A stretch of DNA of 64,000 nt from Paracoccus sp. S1E-3 (GTDB lineage: Bacteria; Pseudomonadota; Alphaproteobacteria; Rhodobacterales; Rhodobacteraceae), in NCBI RefSeq assembly GCF_013868135.1, contig NZ_JACEMU010000004.1, forward strand, positions 1,956,001 to 2,020,000, given 5' to 3'. The notes beneath the pieces were generated by a model that was not told where the DNA came from, ran no database searches, and worked only from the letters and a program-made list of their open reading frames with translations. Below are positions 1 through 9,568 of the stretch, piece after piece; position 1 is the first letter of the stretch, and each line of letters opens with the position of its first letter. Position numbers and translations under genes: made by a program.

Positions 1-41
1 TCGGCGTGACCAAGGACAACATGGCCGAATACGACTTCTGA
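1..41 (+). CDS. C-terminal end of a sugar ABC transporter substrate-binding protein (partial)
   Basis: Only the last dozen codons are inside the window, ending in [10 protein letters not shown] and a TGA stop at 39-41. This ending resembles the C-termini of periplasmic sugar-binding proteins of the RbsB/RhaS type. The next gene on the same strand is the matching ABC ATPase, 53 bp downstream, so a binding protein is what the order predicts. The identification rests mainly on that context because too little sequence is visible. Confidence 0.6.
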   Translation, partial: GVTKDNMAEYDF

Positions 42-94
42 TCGGCGGGCTGGCCGGGGATTTCGGCCGGCCGCTTTCTTTTGCGGGCATCAGC

Positions 95-1606
95 ATGACC
101 AATCCGACCCCCCTGATCGAAATGCGCGGCATCACCAAGCGCTTCGGTGGCGTCACCGCGCTGGATGATGTCTCGCTCAGCATCATGCGGGGCGAGATCC
201 ATTGCCTCGCCGGCGAGAACGGGTCGGGCAAGTCGACCATCATCAAGGTCATGTCGGGGGTCTATCAGCCCGATGCCGGCAGCATTCTGATCGACGGCCA
301 GCCCGCCGGGGTGCTGGACCCGGTGAAATCCACCGCCGCCGGGATTCAGGTGATCTATCAGGATTTCTCGCTGTTTCCGACGCTGTCGGTGGTGGAAAAC
401 CTGACCATCAACAGCTTCCTGCGCGAAGGCGCGCGGGTGGTCGACCGCAAGCGCGCCCGCGCGATGGCGCGCGAGGTTCTGGCGCGGCTGGACGTGGATC
501 TGCCGCTGGACGCGGCGGTCGAAACGCTGCCGACCTCGGGCCGGCAACTGGTGGCGATCGCGCGCGCGGTGCTGGCCGATGCACGCCTGATCATCATGGA
601 TGAACCCACCACCGCCCTGACCGGACGCGAGGTCGAACGGCTGTTCCGCATCACCCGCGACCTTCAGGCCCATGGCATCGCCATCCTGTTCGTCAGCCAC
701 AAGATGCGGGAAATGCTGGATCTTTCCGAACGGCTGACGGTGTTTCGCAATGGCCGCAAGGTTGCCGAAGGCGCCATTACCGATTTTGACGAGGCCGCCA
801 TCACCCGCGCCATGACTGGCCGCGATCTGGAGGCCGGTCATTACGACGCCCCGGCGATACAGGGCACGCCGCGGCTGGAATACCGCGATGTCTCGGTCCC
901 CGGTCGCCTCAGCGGGGTGTCGCTGAAGCTGTGGCCGGGCGAGGTGGTCGGGGTCAGCGGGCTGATCGGCTCTGGCCGGACCGAACTGGCGCTGGCCGCT
1001 TTCGGTATGTTGCCGCCCGCGACGGGCGCGGTGCTGGTCGACGGGCGCGATGTCACGCCGCGCTCGGTTCAGCAGGCCATAGCGGCCGGCATCGCCTATG
1101 TCCCCGAGGACCGGCTGTCCGAGGGGCTGTTCCTGACCCGTTCGATCCGGGACAACTCCATCGTCTCGTCCATCCGCCGTTTCGCGCCGGGCCTGTGGCT
1201 GAACCGCAAGGCGGCCGCCGATGCCACCCGCGAGATGTTCGAGGGCATGGCCATCGCTGCCCCCTCGTCCGAGGTCGCGGTGGGCACGCTGTCAGGCGGC
1301 AACCAGCAGCGGGTGATGATCGGCCGCTGGCTGATGACCGGGGCGAATGTGCTGATCCTGAACGGGCCGACGGTCGGCGTCGATGTCGGATCCAAGGCCA
1401 CCATCCACGCCATCATCCACCGCATGGCGCGCGAGGAAGGGCTGGCGGTGCTGATGATCTCGGATGACGTGCCGGAACTGGTCGCCAACTGCAACCGCGT
1501 CGTCACCATGGTCCATGGCCGCATCGCCGCCGAACTGTCCGGCCCCAGCCTGACCGAGGACGCGTTGAACGACAGTCTGCGCCTGAATATCGCGGTCTCC
1601 GCATGA
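95..1606 (+). CDS. Sugar ABC transporter ATP-binding protein, tandem NBD (RbsA/XylG type)
   Basis: This cytoplasmic ATPase energises sugar import. It has two nucleotide-binding halves, as usual for CUT2-class carbohydrate importers, and 503 residues is the normal length. Half one has a good Walker A (GENGSGKST, residues 40-48) and Walker B (LIIMDEPT, about 165-171), but its signature reads LPTSGRQ. Half two has the degenerate P-loop typical of the class (GLIGSGRTE) and a canonical signature LSGGNQQRV (about 399), but its Walker B reads LILNGPTVG, with the usual Asp-Glu replaced by Asn-Gly. Hydrolysis is probably confined to half one. The gene overlaps the following permease by 4 bp. The substrate is unknown; ribokinase downstream suggests a pentose or related sugar. 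Confidence 0.92.
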   Translation: MTNPTPLIEMRGITKRFGGVTALDDVSLSIMRGEIHCLAGENGSGKSTIIKVMSGVYQPDAGSILIDGQPAGVLDPVKSTAAGIQVIYQDFSLFPTLSVVENLTINSFLREGARVVDRKRARAMAREVLARLDVDLPLDAAVETLPTSGRQLVAIARAVLADARLIIMDEPTTALTGREVERLFRITRDLQAHGIAILFVSHKMREMLDLSERLTVFRNGRKVAEGAITDFDEAAITRAMTGRDLEAGHYDAPAIQGTPRLEYRDVSVPGRLSGVSLKLWPGEVVGVSGLIGSGRTELALAAFGMLPPATGAVLVDGRDVTPRSVQQAIAAGIAYVPEDRLSEGLFLTRSIRDNSIVSSIRRFAPGLWLNRKAAADATREMFEGMAIAAPSSEVAVGTLSGGNQQRVMIGRWLMTGANVLILNGPTVGVDVGSKATIHAIIHRMAREEGLAVLMISDDVPELVANCNRVVTMVHGRIAAELSGPSLTEDALNDSLRLNIAVSA

Positions 1607-2595
1607 GCGCCGAAACCGCGTGGTGGAAAAGCACCGAGGCCATGGTCGCCGGCATCCTGCTGCTGGCGATGGTGCTGATCGGGCTGGTCAATCCCGCCTT
1701 CTGGTCGCTGGAAAACCTGTTCAGTCTGGCGCGGTCCAACGTGGTGATCGGCATCATGGCGCTGGGGGTGCTTCTGGTCATGATCTCGGGCGGGATCGAT
1801 GTCAGTTTCCCGGCTTTTGCTGCTGCCGCGGCCTATCTGGTGGTGCGGGCGATGGTCGACTGGGGCTGGTCAACCGGCGTGCTGGTGCCGTTCCTGCTGG
1901 CGACGCTGCTGGGCGCGGCGATGGGGCTGGTCAATGCCACGCTGGTCTGGAAGCTGCGGATGATCCCGCTGATCGTGACGCTGGGCACGGCGGCGATGGC
2001 GCGGGGGTTGCTGAACGGCGTCGTCGGCACCTCGAACGTGAATATCAACAAATATCCGAAGTCCCTGATCGCCTTCGGCAAGACCGACCTCATCACCCTG
2101 ACCAATGCCAAGGGCGCGAGTTTCGGGCTGCCGGCGACGGTGCTGGCCTATCTGGGGCTGGCGCTCGTGATCCATCTCGTGCTCAGCCGGACGATGATCG
2201 GGCGATCGGTTTATGCCTATGGCGCCTCGCCCGAAGCGGCGAAGCGGGTCGGCTTCAAGACCGGGCGCACGCTGATCTTCGTCTATGTGACGGCGGGGGC
2301 GCTGGCAGGCTTTGCCGGGCTTCTGCAAAGCTCGATGATCTGGATGGCCAATCCCCGCGATTTCGTCGGATGGGAGCTGGACGTGATCGCCGCCGTGGTG
2401 CTTGGCGGGGCCTCCATCTTCGGCGGGCGCGGCTCGGTTCTGGGGACGATGCTAGGGGTGTTCATCCTGGTGATGATCAAGAATTCGCTGATCCTGATGG
2501 GCATCGACACGACATGGCAGCGTGTGGTGGTGGGGTTGATGCTGATCGCGGCGGTGGCGCTGACGGCGCTACGCGACCGCAAGGCCATCGTGTGA
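1603..2595 (+). CDS. Sugar ABC transporter permease (first of two)
   Basis: Inner-membrane permease of the RbsC/BPD_transp_2 family, 330 residues with about eight to ten hydrophobic segments. The stretch [16 protein letters not shown] is the typical family motif before the cytoplasmic coupling region, and [15 protein letters not shown] near the C-terminus is the second signature. The start overlaps the ATPase stop (ATGA). A second, different permease follows directly, so the channel is probably a heterodimer, as in rhamnose or autoinducer-2 type importers. Confidence 0.92.
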   Translation: MSAETAWWKSTEAMVAGILLLAMVLIGLVNPAFWSLENLFSLARSNVVIGIMALGVLLVMISGGIDVSFPAFAAAAAYLVVRAMVDWGWSTGVLVPFLLATLLGAAMGLVNATLVWKLRMIPLIVTLGTAAMARGLLNGVVGTSNVNINKYPKSLIAFGKTDLITLTNAKGASFGLPATVLAYLGLALVIHLVLSRTMIGRSVYAYGASPEAAKRVGFKTGRTLIFVYVTAGALAGFAGLLQSSMIWMANPRDFVGWELDVIAAVVLGGASIFGGRGSVLGTMLGVFILVMIKNSLILMGIDTTWQRVVVGLMLIAAVALTALRDRKAIV

Positions 2596-2606
2596 GGAGG
2601 GGCCAG

Positions 2607-3596
2607 ATGAGCGATTCCAGCCTGACCGCCCGCCTGTCCCGCGCCACCGGCGGCGCCACCAATCTGCAATTGATGCTGGTCTGTATCGCCGTCCTGATCG
2701 CGATGAGCTTTGCCAATCCGCGTTTCCTGAACGCCTATAACTTCGAATCCATGGCCTTCTTCCTGCCGGAACTGGGGATTCTGTCGGTCGCCGTGATGAT
2801 CGCGATGCTGACCGGCGGGATCGACCTGTCCATTGTCGGGCTGGCCAATCTGGCGGCGATCACCGCCGGGCTGTTCTTTCAGCGCATGGGCGGGGCCGAG
2901 GCCGGGATCGGCTCGGTGCTGATCGGCATCGCCATCGCGCTCAGCGTCGGGCTGCTGGGGGGCATCCTGAACGGGTTGCTGATTTCGCGCCTGCGCATCA
3001 CGCCGATCCTGGCGACGCTGGGCACCGGGCAGGTCTTCACCGGGCTGGCACTGGTGCTGACCGGGGGGCCGGCCATCGTCGGCTTTCCGGCCGCCTGGAA
3101 CGCCATCGGCAATGCCAAGCTTGGCCCGATACCGCTGCCCTTCGTGATCTTCATTGCCGTCTGTCTGGGCGTCTGGCTGTTGCTCAGCCGGACGGCCTTC
3201 GGTCTGCAGCTGATGCTGATCGGCACCAACCCCCGCGCCGCCGTCTTCGCGGGCATCAACCGGGCGCGGATGCTGCTGTACAGCTATGCGCTGACGGGGG
3301 TGCTGGCGGCACTGGCCGGGATCATCCTGTCGGGGCGGACCAATGCGGCGAAATCGGATTACGGCGCCTCCTATCTGCTGCAGGCGGTGCTGATCGCGGT
3401 TCTGGGGGGCACCAACCCGGCCGGCGGGCGTGGCAACGTGCTGGGGGTGGTGCTGGCGCTGATCTCGCTGGTGATGCTGTCCTCGGGCTTCCAGATGATG
3501 CGGGTCTCGAACCATCTGATCGACTTCATCTGGGGCGCGTTCCTGATCGGCGTGCTGGTGCTGAACTATCTGCTGAGCGGCAGGAGGGCCGGATGA
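2607..3596 (+). CDS. Sugar ABC transporter permease (second of two)
   Basis: Second RbsC-family permease, 329 residues. The start at 2607 (MSDSSLTARL) is chosen because GAGGAGG lies just upstream and because the hydrophobic domain begins right after it; a much longer reading frame upstream is only the shadow of the first permease. It carries the family motifs MLTGGIDLSIVG and GGTNPAGGRGNVLG. It overlaps the next gene by 4 bp, so the whole unit from the binding protein to ribokinase is probably one operon. Confidence 0.92.
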   Translation: MSDSSLTARLSRATGGATNLQLMLVCIAVLIAMSFANPRFLNAYNFESMAFFLPELGILSVAVMIAMLTGGIDLSIVGLANLAAITAGLFFQRMGGAEAGIGSVLIGIAIALSVGLLGGILNGLLISRLRITPILATLGTGQVFTGLALVLTGGPAIVGFPAAWNAIGNAKLGPIPLPFVIFIAVCLGVWLLLSRTAFGLQLMLIGTNPRAAVFAGINRARMLLYSYALTGVLAALAGIILSGRTNAAKSDYGASYLLQAVLIAVLGGTNPAGGRGNVLGVVLALISLVMLSSGFQMMRVSNHLIDFIWGAFLIGVLVLNYLLSGRRAG

Positions 3597-4678
3597 CCGC
3601 CATAAATCTTTATCGCGACCAATTCACCGAAGCGCGGCGCCCGGTGCTGCATCATGGTCAGATCGGCGTGGATATCTGGCGCAGCCCGACCGGCGTTGAG
3701 ATGCTGCGGATGCGCAACCCGAGGGGGCAGGTGACAATCCTGCCCTTCATGGGCCAGATGTTGTGGGATGCCAGTTTCGACGGCCTGAATCTTGGCATGT
3801 CGAGTCAGTTCGACAATCCCCGCCCGGCCGCGACGATCATCGGAACCTATGGCTGCCTCGGCTATCACGCGGGGCTTCTCGCCAATGGCGTGCCGGGGCC
3901 TGACGACAGCCATCAGGTCCATGGCGAATTTCCGACCTGCCGCATGGATCAGGCGATGCTGTTCACCGGCGAGGATGACAACGGTCGCTGGGTCGAGCTT
4001 TGGGGGCGGTGCAATTATGTCGAGGGCTTCGGCCCGCATTATGACGCAGAGCCGACCGTGCGCATCCATGAAGGCGGGACCATGATCGACTGGGGCATGC
4101 GGGTCTGGAACCGCTCGGCCTTTCCGATGCCGCTGCAATACATGGCGCATCTGAACCCGGCCTTCCTGCCCGGCGCGACCATCCACCAGCCCGCGCCCTT
4201 CACGCCGGACCGCACGCAGGTCCGCCGCGCCGTGCCGCGCCACGTGACCCCGACCCCGGATTATCTGGCCTTTCTTGACCAGCTGGCCGCCGATCCCGGC
4301 CTGATGCGGGTGCTGGACCGCGACGAATACCAGCCGGAACAGGTGTTCTATATTCGCGATCCGGGTACGGATGGCGACGGCGTGGCTCACCTGATGTTGC
4401 GCCGGCCCGAAGGCGACGGGATCGCGCTTGGCTATCGCCCCGATCGACTGCCGAAGCTGGTGCGCTGGATCATGGCCAATGGCGACAGCAAGGTCGCAGG
4501 CTTCGCGCTGCCCGCGACCTCGGAGCCGGAGGGTCGCACAGCCGAGCTGGCAAAGGGCAACGTGATCGAACTGGCGCCCGGCGCAGAGGCGCGGTTTTCG
4601 GTGCGCTTCGGCTATGTTACGGCGGATGAGGCCGAGGAACTGGCACAGGTGATCGCAAGCACAGGGGGCGAGGGATGA
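3593..4678 (+). CDS. Aldose 1-epimerase-like (DUF4432-type) protein
   Basis: A 361-residue cytoplasmic protein without signal peptide. The sequence looks like a galactose-mutarotase fold of the DUF4432 kind: an N-terminal beta-rich region, a conserved SHQVHGEFP stretch around residue 106 that could carry active-site histidines, and a C-terminal FSVRFGYVT strand. Such proteins often sit in sugar-uptake operons and are thought to interconvert anomers or bind sugar acids. Here the gene is coupled by 4 bp overlaps both to the sugar permease upstream and to ribokinase downstream. The exact reaction is inferred from context only. Confidence 0.75.
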   Translation: MTAINLYRDQFTEARRPVLHHGQIGVDIWRSPTGVEMLRMRNPRGQVTILPFMGQMLWDASFDGLNLGMSSQFDNPRPAATIIGTYGCLGYHAGLLANGVPGPDDSHQVHGEFPTCRMDQAMLFTGEDDNGRWVELWGRCNYVEGFGPHYDAEPTVRIHEGGTMIDWGMRVWNRSAFPMPLQYMAHLNPAFLPGATIHQPAPFTPDRTQVRRAVPRHVTPTPDYLAFLDQLAADPGLMRVLDRDEYQPEQVFYIRDPGTDGDGVAHLMLRRPEGDGIALGYRPDRLPKLVRWIMANGDSKVAGFALPATSEPEGRTAELAKGNVIELAPGAEARFSVRFGYVTADEAEELAQVIASTGGEG

Positions 4679-5601
4679 GGAAAGGCCGCATCGGCGTTGT
4701 CGGGTCGAACATGATCGACCTCATCACCTATACCGACCGGATGCCCGGCCCCGGCGAGACCATCGAGGCGCCCGATTTCGAACTGGGCTTCGGCGGCAAG
4801 GGCGCCAATCAGGCGGTCGCGGCGGCGCGGCTGGGATCGCAGGTGATGATGGTCACCTGCGTCGGCGACGACATGTTCGGCCACCAGCAGATCCAGAACT
4901 TCACCACCAATGGCATCGATACCGGCCATGTGCGCATGGTGACGGGCAAGCCCTCGGGCGTGGCCCCGATCTTCGTCGAACCCTCGGGCGAGAACGCCAT
5001 CCTGATCGTGAAGGGCGCGAATGCGGCGCTGTCCCCTGCCGATGTCGACGCCGCCGAGGCAAACCTGTCGCAATGTGACGTGATCCTGATGCAGCTCGAG
5101 GTGCCGCTGGAGGTGGTCTATCACACCATCGCCATGGCCGCGCGCCACGGCATCACTACGGTGCTGAACCCGGCCCCCGCCAGCCGCGCGCTGGAGGTGC
5201 CGCGGCTGTCCGGCCTGTCGTTCTTCTGCCCCAACGAAACCGAACTTGCGACGCTGACCGGCCTGCCCACCGAAACCGAGGCAGAAATCCTGACCGCCGC
5301 CCGCCAGCTGATCGGGCAGGGGATCGGCCAGGTGGTGGTGACCCTCGGCGGCCGCGGCGCCCGGCTGGTCACGGCTGATGCGGTGCAGGACATCGCCCCG
5401 GTGAAGGTCACCCCGGTCGACACCACGGGCGCCGGCGACGCCTTCATCGGCAGCTTCGCGCATTTCTTCGCCTCCGGCATGGCCGCGCCGCAGGCGCTGA
5501 CGCAGGCGGCGCGCTATGCCGCCATGTCGATCACCCGGCGCGGCACCCAGAAATCCTATCCAACTGCGCAGGAATTCGCGGCATCCGGCCCGGCAGCCTA
5601 A
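4675..5601 (+). CDS. rbsK: Ribokinase (PfkB family)
   Basis: ATP-dependent sugar kinase, 308 residues, normal for ribokinase. The N-terminal PfkB signature GFGGKGANQAVAAARLG lies around residues 41-57 and the C-terminal signature DTTGAGDAFIGSF around 249-261, with the catalytic Asp in GAGD. Asn and Glu in FCPNETEL match the ribokinase substrate/Mg region. It ends the sugar-import operon and overlaps the convergent gene on the other strand by 4 bp. Phosphorylation of an imported pentose at C5 is the family reaction; a different furanose is possible. Confidence 0.9.
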   Translation: MRKGRIGVVGSNMIDLITYTDRMPGPGETIEAPDFELGFGGKGANQAVAAARLGSQVMMVTCVGDDMFGHQQIQNFTTNGIDTGHVRMVTGKPSGVAPIFVEPSGENAILIVKGANAALSPADVDAAEANLSQCDVILMQLEVPLEVVYHTIAMAARHGITTVLNPAPASRALEVPRLSGLSFFCPNETELATLTGLPTETEAEILTAARQLIGQGIGQVVVTLGGRGARLVTADAVQDIAPVKVTPVDTTGAGDAFIGSFAHFFASGMAAPQALTQAARYAAMSITRRGTQKSYPTAQEFAASGPAA

Positions 5602-6266
5602 TCCGCTGCCGATGTCGGGCAGGTCCCCAGCGGTGAACGCACATCAAGGGGCTGTGCCATTGCGGCCGCGGCCTCCTGCGGGGACACGAGGCCGCTTTCA
5701 GCCATTTCGGTCAGCACATCATTGCGCCGCTCCAGGGCGCGGTCGGCCTTCTTTTGCGGGTGAAACTGTGCTGGGGCGACGGGAAGGGCCGCCAGCAATG
5801 CCGCTTCGTGAAGGTGCAGTTCCTCGGTTTGTTTGCCGAAATAGGCACGGGCGGCACCATCCACGCCGAAACAGGACTGCCCCAGGAAAACACCGTGCAC
5901 ATACCAGTTCAGGATTTCATCCCGGCTGAGTGCCTGGGCAATGGCGGCGCTCACGGCTAAGCGTTGCCCGCCCAGGTCGGGTTGATACATCAGTCCGACG
6001 CCGGCTGTGATGGTTGACCGACTGGGCGAGCGCTTGAAGAATTTTCTGTCCTGGCCGGTCAGGAAGGCGTCCAGAACCAAGCGGGGCGCGGCGGACCATG
6101 CGCCTTTTGCAGATTCATATGCGGCGCGCACAGCCTTGGGGCGCAGAAACGGAAATTCATCCTGCGACTGGGCGGAGGCGGGCGACATGACCGACAGCAA
6201 AACCACAGTCGTGGCGGCCAGCCATTGGCATCGCTGAACCCACCCGCCGAAGAACATCCGGCCCAT
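5598..6266 (-). CDS. Secreted GT51 (peptidoglycan glycosyltransferase)-like protein with lost catalytic residues
   Basis: A 222-residue protein with an N-terminal signal (hydrophobic residues 15-30, likely cleavage after SPASA). The body follows the GT51 motif order: GQDRKFF for the usual EDxxF, RSTITAG for GGSTITQQ, then SRDEILNWYVHGVFLG and AARAYFGK. The first catalytic Glu is Gln72, and the second catalytic Glu (normally about 15 residues before EIL) reads as Arg102. It is therefore probably not an active transglycosylase but a relic or regulatory homologue. It directly follows rlmN on the same strand with adjacent stop and start codons. Confidence 0.6.
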   Translation of the reverse strand: MGRMFFGGWVQRCQWLAATTVVLLSVMSPASAQSQDEFPFLRPKAVRAAYESAKGAWSAAPRLVLDAFLTGQDRKFFKRSPSRSTITAGVGLMYQPDLGGQRLAVSAAIAQALSRDEILNWYVHGVFLGQSCFGVDGAARAYFGKQTEELHLHEAALLAALPVAPAQFHPQKKADRALERRNDVLTEMAESGLVSPQEAAAAMAQPLDVRSPLGTCPTSAAD

Positions 6267-7439
6267 TTACACCCGCGCTTCCGCCTCGACCTGCGCTTTC
6301 GACTTCCGCCCGCGCTCGGTCGCGGATTTCAGCTGCCCGCAGGCGGCCATGATATCCTCGCCGCGCGGCGTGCGGATCGGGCTCGCATAGCCGGCCTTGT
6401 AGATGATGTCGGCGAATTTCTCGATCCGCTCCCAGCTCGACCGCTTATAGGGCGCGCCGGGCCATTCGTTGAACGGGATCAGGTTGATCTTCGCCGGGAT
6501 GCCCCGGATCAGCTTGACCAGACGGCGCGCGTCCTCGTCGCTATCATTGATCCCGTCCAGCATCACATATTCAAAGGTGATCCGTTCGGAGTTCGACAGT
6601 TTGGGATAATCGCGCAGCGCATTCAGCAGCGTCTCGATATTCCATTTCCTGTTGATCGGCACCAGAACGTCGCGCACCGCATCGGTGGTGGCGTGGAAGC
6701 TGATCGCCAGCTGGCAGCCGATCTCCTCGGCGGTCTTGGCGATCTCCGGCACCACGCCCGAGGTCGACAGCGTGATCCGACGGCGCGACAGCGACAGCCC
6801 CTCGCCATCCATGGTGACGCGCATCGCATCGCGCACGGCGTCGAAATTATACAAGGGCTCGCCCATGCCCATCAGCACGACATTGCTGACCAGCCGGGTT
6901 TCGTCTTTCGGCGCGCCCGGCTCGGGCCATTCGCCCAGATCGTCGCGCGCCAGCAGGATCTGGCCGACGATCTCGCCCGCCGTCAGGTTGCGCACCAGCT
7001 TCTGCGTGCCGGTGTGGCAGAAGGAACAGGTCAGCGTGCAGCCGACCTGCGAGGACACGCACAGAGTGCCGCGATTTTCCTCGGGGATATAGACCGCCTC
7101 GACCTCGTGGCCGCCGGCGATCCTCAGCAGGTATTTGCGTGTCCCGTCTTCCGAGACCTGCCGCGTCACCACCTCGGGCACGGAAATCTCGAATTTCTCC
7201 GCCAGCAGGGCGCGGTAATCCTTGGCGAGATTGGTCATCAGGGCGAAATCGCGCACGCCCCAGTGATAGACCCATTGCCAGATCTGCCCGACCCGCATCC
7301 TGGCCTGTTTTTCAGGTGTCCCGGCGGCGATCAGCGCCTCGCGCAGCTGATCGCGGGTCAGGCCGACGATATTCGCCCGCCCGGTTTCGGGCAGCTTGCG
7401 CGGAATGGTCAGCACGTCTTGCGTGATCGGGGCGGTCAT
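6267..7439 (-). CDS. rlmN: 23S rRNA (adenine(2503)-C(2))-methyltransferase RlmN
   Basis: Radical-SAM enzyme that methylates A2503 of 23S rRNA (and A37 of some tRNAs), 390 residues. The iron-sulphur cysteines are C134, C138 and C141 in CTLTCSFC, followed by the SAM-binding region with GMGEPLYNF. The resolving cysteine needed for the methyl-transfer mechanism is C367 in AACGQLKS. The protein starts with the usual N-terminal extension ([11 protein letters not shown]). The basic C-terminal tail is typical of alphaproteobacterial copies. Confidence 0.97.
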   Translation of the reverse strand: MTAPITQDVLTIPRKLPETGRANIVGLTRDQLREALIAAGTPEKQARMRVGQIWQWVYHWGVRDFALMTNLAKDYRALLAEKFEISVPEVVTRQVSEDGTRKYLLRIAGGHEVEAVYIPEENRGTLCVSSQVGCTLTCSFCHTGTQKLVRNLTAGEIVGQILLARDDLGEWPEPGAPKDETRLVSNVVLMGMGEPLYNFDAVRDAMRVTMDGEGLSLSRRRITLSTSGVVPEIAKTAEEIGCQLAISFHATTDAVRDVLVPINRKWNIETLLNALRDYPKLSNSERITFEYVMLDGINDSDEDARRLVKLIRGIPAKINLIPFNEWPGAPYKRSSWERIEKFADIIYKAGYASPIRTPRGEDIMAACGQLKSATERGRKSKAQVEAEARV

Positions 7440-7486
7440 GGCGGCAGATTCCTTGGGAAGACCGCAGACATAATGAAAAACCGGCC

Positions 7487-7554
7487 GCCGATCAAGGCAG
7501 CCGTTTCATTCTGGCATAAATATCCTGCTGGGGTGCGGGGGCGCGCAGCCCCCG
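7487..7554 (-). terminator. GC hairpin with TATTTATG tail behind the IalB gene
   Basis: On the minus strand, just after the IalB-family stop, a 7 bp perfect stem (arms 7548-7554 and 7536-7542, loop of 5) is followed by the tail AGGATATTTATGCCAG. A hairpin with this kind of tail is, as I remember it, common between genes in Rhodobacteraceae. It probably ends or processes the transcript. There is no classical run of T. Confidence 0.5.
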
Positions 7555-7562
7555 TCACGGCC

Positions 7563-8087
7563 TTACTGGCAGCTGGCCTTCGCCTTGTTGGTCGCGGCGG
7601 TGATGCCCGACAGGCTGAAGGTGTCGACCGTCTGCGTCCCGCGCGAGGAGACGGCCGTGAGCGTCGCGCTCGACCCGGCCCGCAGCGCGGCGATCAGCTT
7701 GGCATCTTCCCCGTTCGAGCCGGTCCAGGCATTTTCGCCCTCGGTGAACAGGTCGAACTTGTTGCCGCCGACATCCACCTTCACGGTCGAGCCGGGCTTG
7801 AACGGATAACCGCCGGTGAAGCTGACCTCGCCCGCCGCGCCGGGGCGATAGGCGATATACAGCCGGATATCGCCGCGTTCGACCTGAACGGTTTTCCCGT
7901 CGCGGGTATTGGCCGAGGATTTGGGCGGCGACACGGCCCAGCATTCCTTGGGATTGCTGCCACCGAAGATCGTCCAGTCCCCTTCGGTGCCGATGACATT
8001 GGTGGATTCCTGTGCCAGCGCGGGGCCGGCCAGTCCGGTCGCGACAGCGATGATTGCGGCCGCGCCGCGCAGCTTGGTGATGGTCAT
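7563..8087 (-). CDS. Invasion-associated locus B (IalB) family protein
   Basis: Secreted protein of 174 residues with a signal peptide ending GLAGPALA, cleaved near residue 26. The mature part begins with a WTIF.. strand and has the family's KECWAVSPPK region and a final KASCQ, so the two cysteines could form a disulphide. IalB-like proteins are widespread in Rhodobacterales and Rhizobiales and sit in the periplasm or outer membrane; their molecular role is not established outside Bartonella. The gene is single and divergent from the asparaginase gene, with 147 bp between them. Confidence 0.85.
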   Translation of the reverse strand: MTITKLRGAAAIIAVATGLAGPALAQESTNVIGTEGDWTIFGGSNPKECWAVSPPKSSANTRDGKTVQVERGDIRLYIAYRPGAAGEVSFTGGYPFKPGSTVKVDVGGNKFDLFTEGENAWTGSNGEDAKLIAALRAGSSATLTAVSSRGTQTVDTFSLSGITAATNKAKASCQ

Positions 8088-8234
8088 GTTCTGCCTCCTG
8101 CCGATAGCGTTCTTGACGATGCCTGTGGCCTTTGATGCGGTTCGCCGTCAAGATAGCGCCAAATCAATGCGCGAAAAAACCCCAATCGGCACGAAATCGC
8201 GCATTTGTCAGTAAATTCGGATGAAGGAGCAGCC

Positions 8235-9221
8235 ATGTCTGCGGTGGAAATGATCGAACTTTGGCGCGGCGACCTGTTGGAGGGGGTGCATCGCGGTCAC
8301 GCCGTCATCCATGACGGGCGCGATGTGGTCGCCGCCTGGGGTGATCCGGGCAAGGTGATCTTCCCTCGCTCGTCCTGCAAGATGATCCAGGCGCTGCCGC
8401 TGCTGGAATCGGGCGCGGCCGATGCGGCAGGGCTTCAGCCCGAGCAGTTGGCGCTGTCCTGCGCCTCGCATAACGGCGCCGCGCTGCATGCCGGCAAGGT
8501 CGGTGCCTGGCTGGAGGGGCTGGGGCTTGGCGAAAGCGATCTGCGCTGCGGCTGTCATATGCCCTGGGACAAGGATGAAAACCGCCGGCTGACCTGTTCG
8601 GACCACGCGCCCAGCCAGCTGCACAACAATTGCTCGGGCAAACATGCGGGGTTTCTGACCTGGACTCGCCACGCGGGTGCAGGCCCTGAATATGTGGCGA
8701 TCGACCACCCGTTGCAGCAGGCCATCCGACAGGCCACCGCCGAGGTGACTGGGGAAGACCCTGCAGGTTACGGCATCGACGGCTGCTCGGCGCCGAATTT
8801 CGCCGGCTCGATCACCGGGCTTGCCCGCGCCATGGCGGCATTCGCCCAACCGGGCGGCGATGCGCGCGGGCAGGCGATGGCGCGGCTGGTCCAAGCGATG
8901 ACCGCCTATCCCGAACTGGTCGCCGGCGAGGGTCGCGCCTGCACCGAACTGATGCGCGCCATGGGCGGCCGGGTCGCAGTCAAGACCGGGGCCGAGGCGG
9001 TCTTCATTGCCATCATCCCCGAGAAAAAACTTGGCGTGGCCGTCAAGATCGAGGACGGCGGCACCCGCGCCTCGGAAGCCGCGATCACCGCGCTGCTCGT
9101 CCATCTGGGGGTGCTGGACAAGGATCACCCGGTGGTCGGCAAATATCTGACGGATCCGATGAAGAACTGGCGCGGGATCGAGGTCGGCGGCCTGCGCCTC
9201 GCGCCCGGCTTTCCGCGCTGA
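8235..9221 (+). CDS. L-asparaginase, rhizobial (AnsA/ReAV) type
   Basis: Cytoplasmic enzyme of 328 residues related to the thermolabile asparaginase of rhizobia, a family unrelated to E. coli AnsA/AnsB. The motif RSSCKMIQ (S46-x2-K49) matches the SxxK nucleophile pair of a beta-lactamase-like fold. The cysteines in CGCHMPWDKDE and GIDGCSAPN correspond to the family's metal-binding Cys/Lys/Cys set. The start at 8235 is favoured over an earlier in-frame ATG because AAGGAG precedes it by 5 bp. It hydrolyses L-asparagine to aspartate and ammonia. Confidence 0.88.
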   Translation: MSAVEMIELWRGDLLEGVHRGHAVIHDGRDVVAAWGDPGKVIFPRSSCKMIQALPLLESGAADAAGLQPEQLALSCASHNGAALHAGKVGAWLEGLGLGESDLRCGCHMPWDKDENRRLTCSDHAPSQLHNNCSGKHAGFLTWTRHAGAGPEYVAIDHPLQQAIRQATAEVTGEDPAGYGIDGCSAPNFAGSITGLARAMAAFAQPGGDARGQAMARLVQAMTAYPELVAGEGRACTELMRAMGGRVAVKTGAEAVFIAIIPEKKLGVAVKIEDGGTRASEAAITALLVHLGVLDKDHPVVGKYLTDPMKNWRGIEVGGLRLAPGFPR

Positions 9222-9568
9222 ATCATGACGGGTCCGGTGGCGCATCCGCTGGCATATGAGCGCGGATGCGCGGCTGTGGTGCTGCCAGAATTGCGTGAAT
9301 CGAGACCGGCATCCATGGCAGGCCCCGGATCAACGCCGGCACGACCACGCTGTGCGGCAGCGCGCCGGACCAGCGCGTCGTCCCGGCAGTCGAATACGGT
9401 CTGGTGGATGTCCGTGCGCCGACTTGCAGCGCCTTGGCGCGCAGATCCAGGGCGAAGGCGCGTGCTTCTTTGGGCGCCTCTGTTTCTGTGGATGGAGCGG
9501 CCCGAATATTTCGACCCCGAAACGCTGGCGGTCTTTCGCCGCCTTCAGGGTCGCTGTGGCGGCCTGCG
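9222..9568. other. 347 bp gap between convergent genes, no supported gene
   Basis: This lies between the stop codons of the asparaginase gene and the TetR gene. Open frames of up to about 115 codons exist on both strands, but none shows a ribosome-binding site or a recognisable domain. The plus frame ending at 9572 has a reasonable C-terminal stretch (ERPEYFDPETLAVFRRLQ), so a decayed gene is possible but not demonstrable. Confidence 0.4.

Noticed and set aside
1620..2606. Long in-frame extension upstream of the second sugar permease
   Set aside because: It runs entirely over the first permease in another frame and reads as Gly/Arg/Asp-rich shadow; the true start at 2607 has a good ribosome-binding site.
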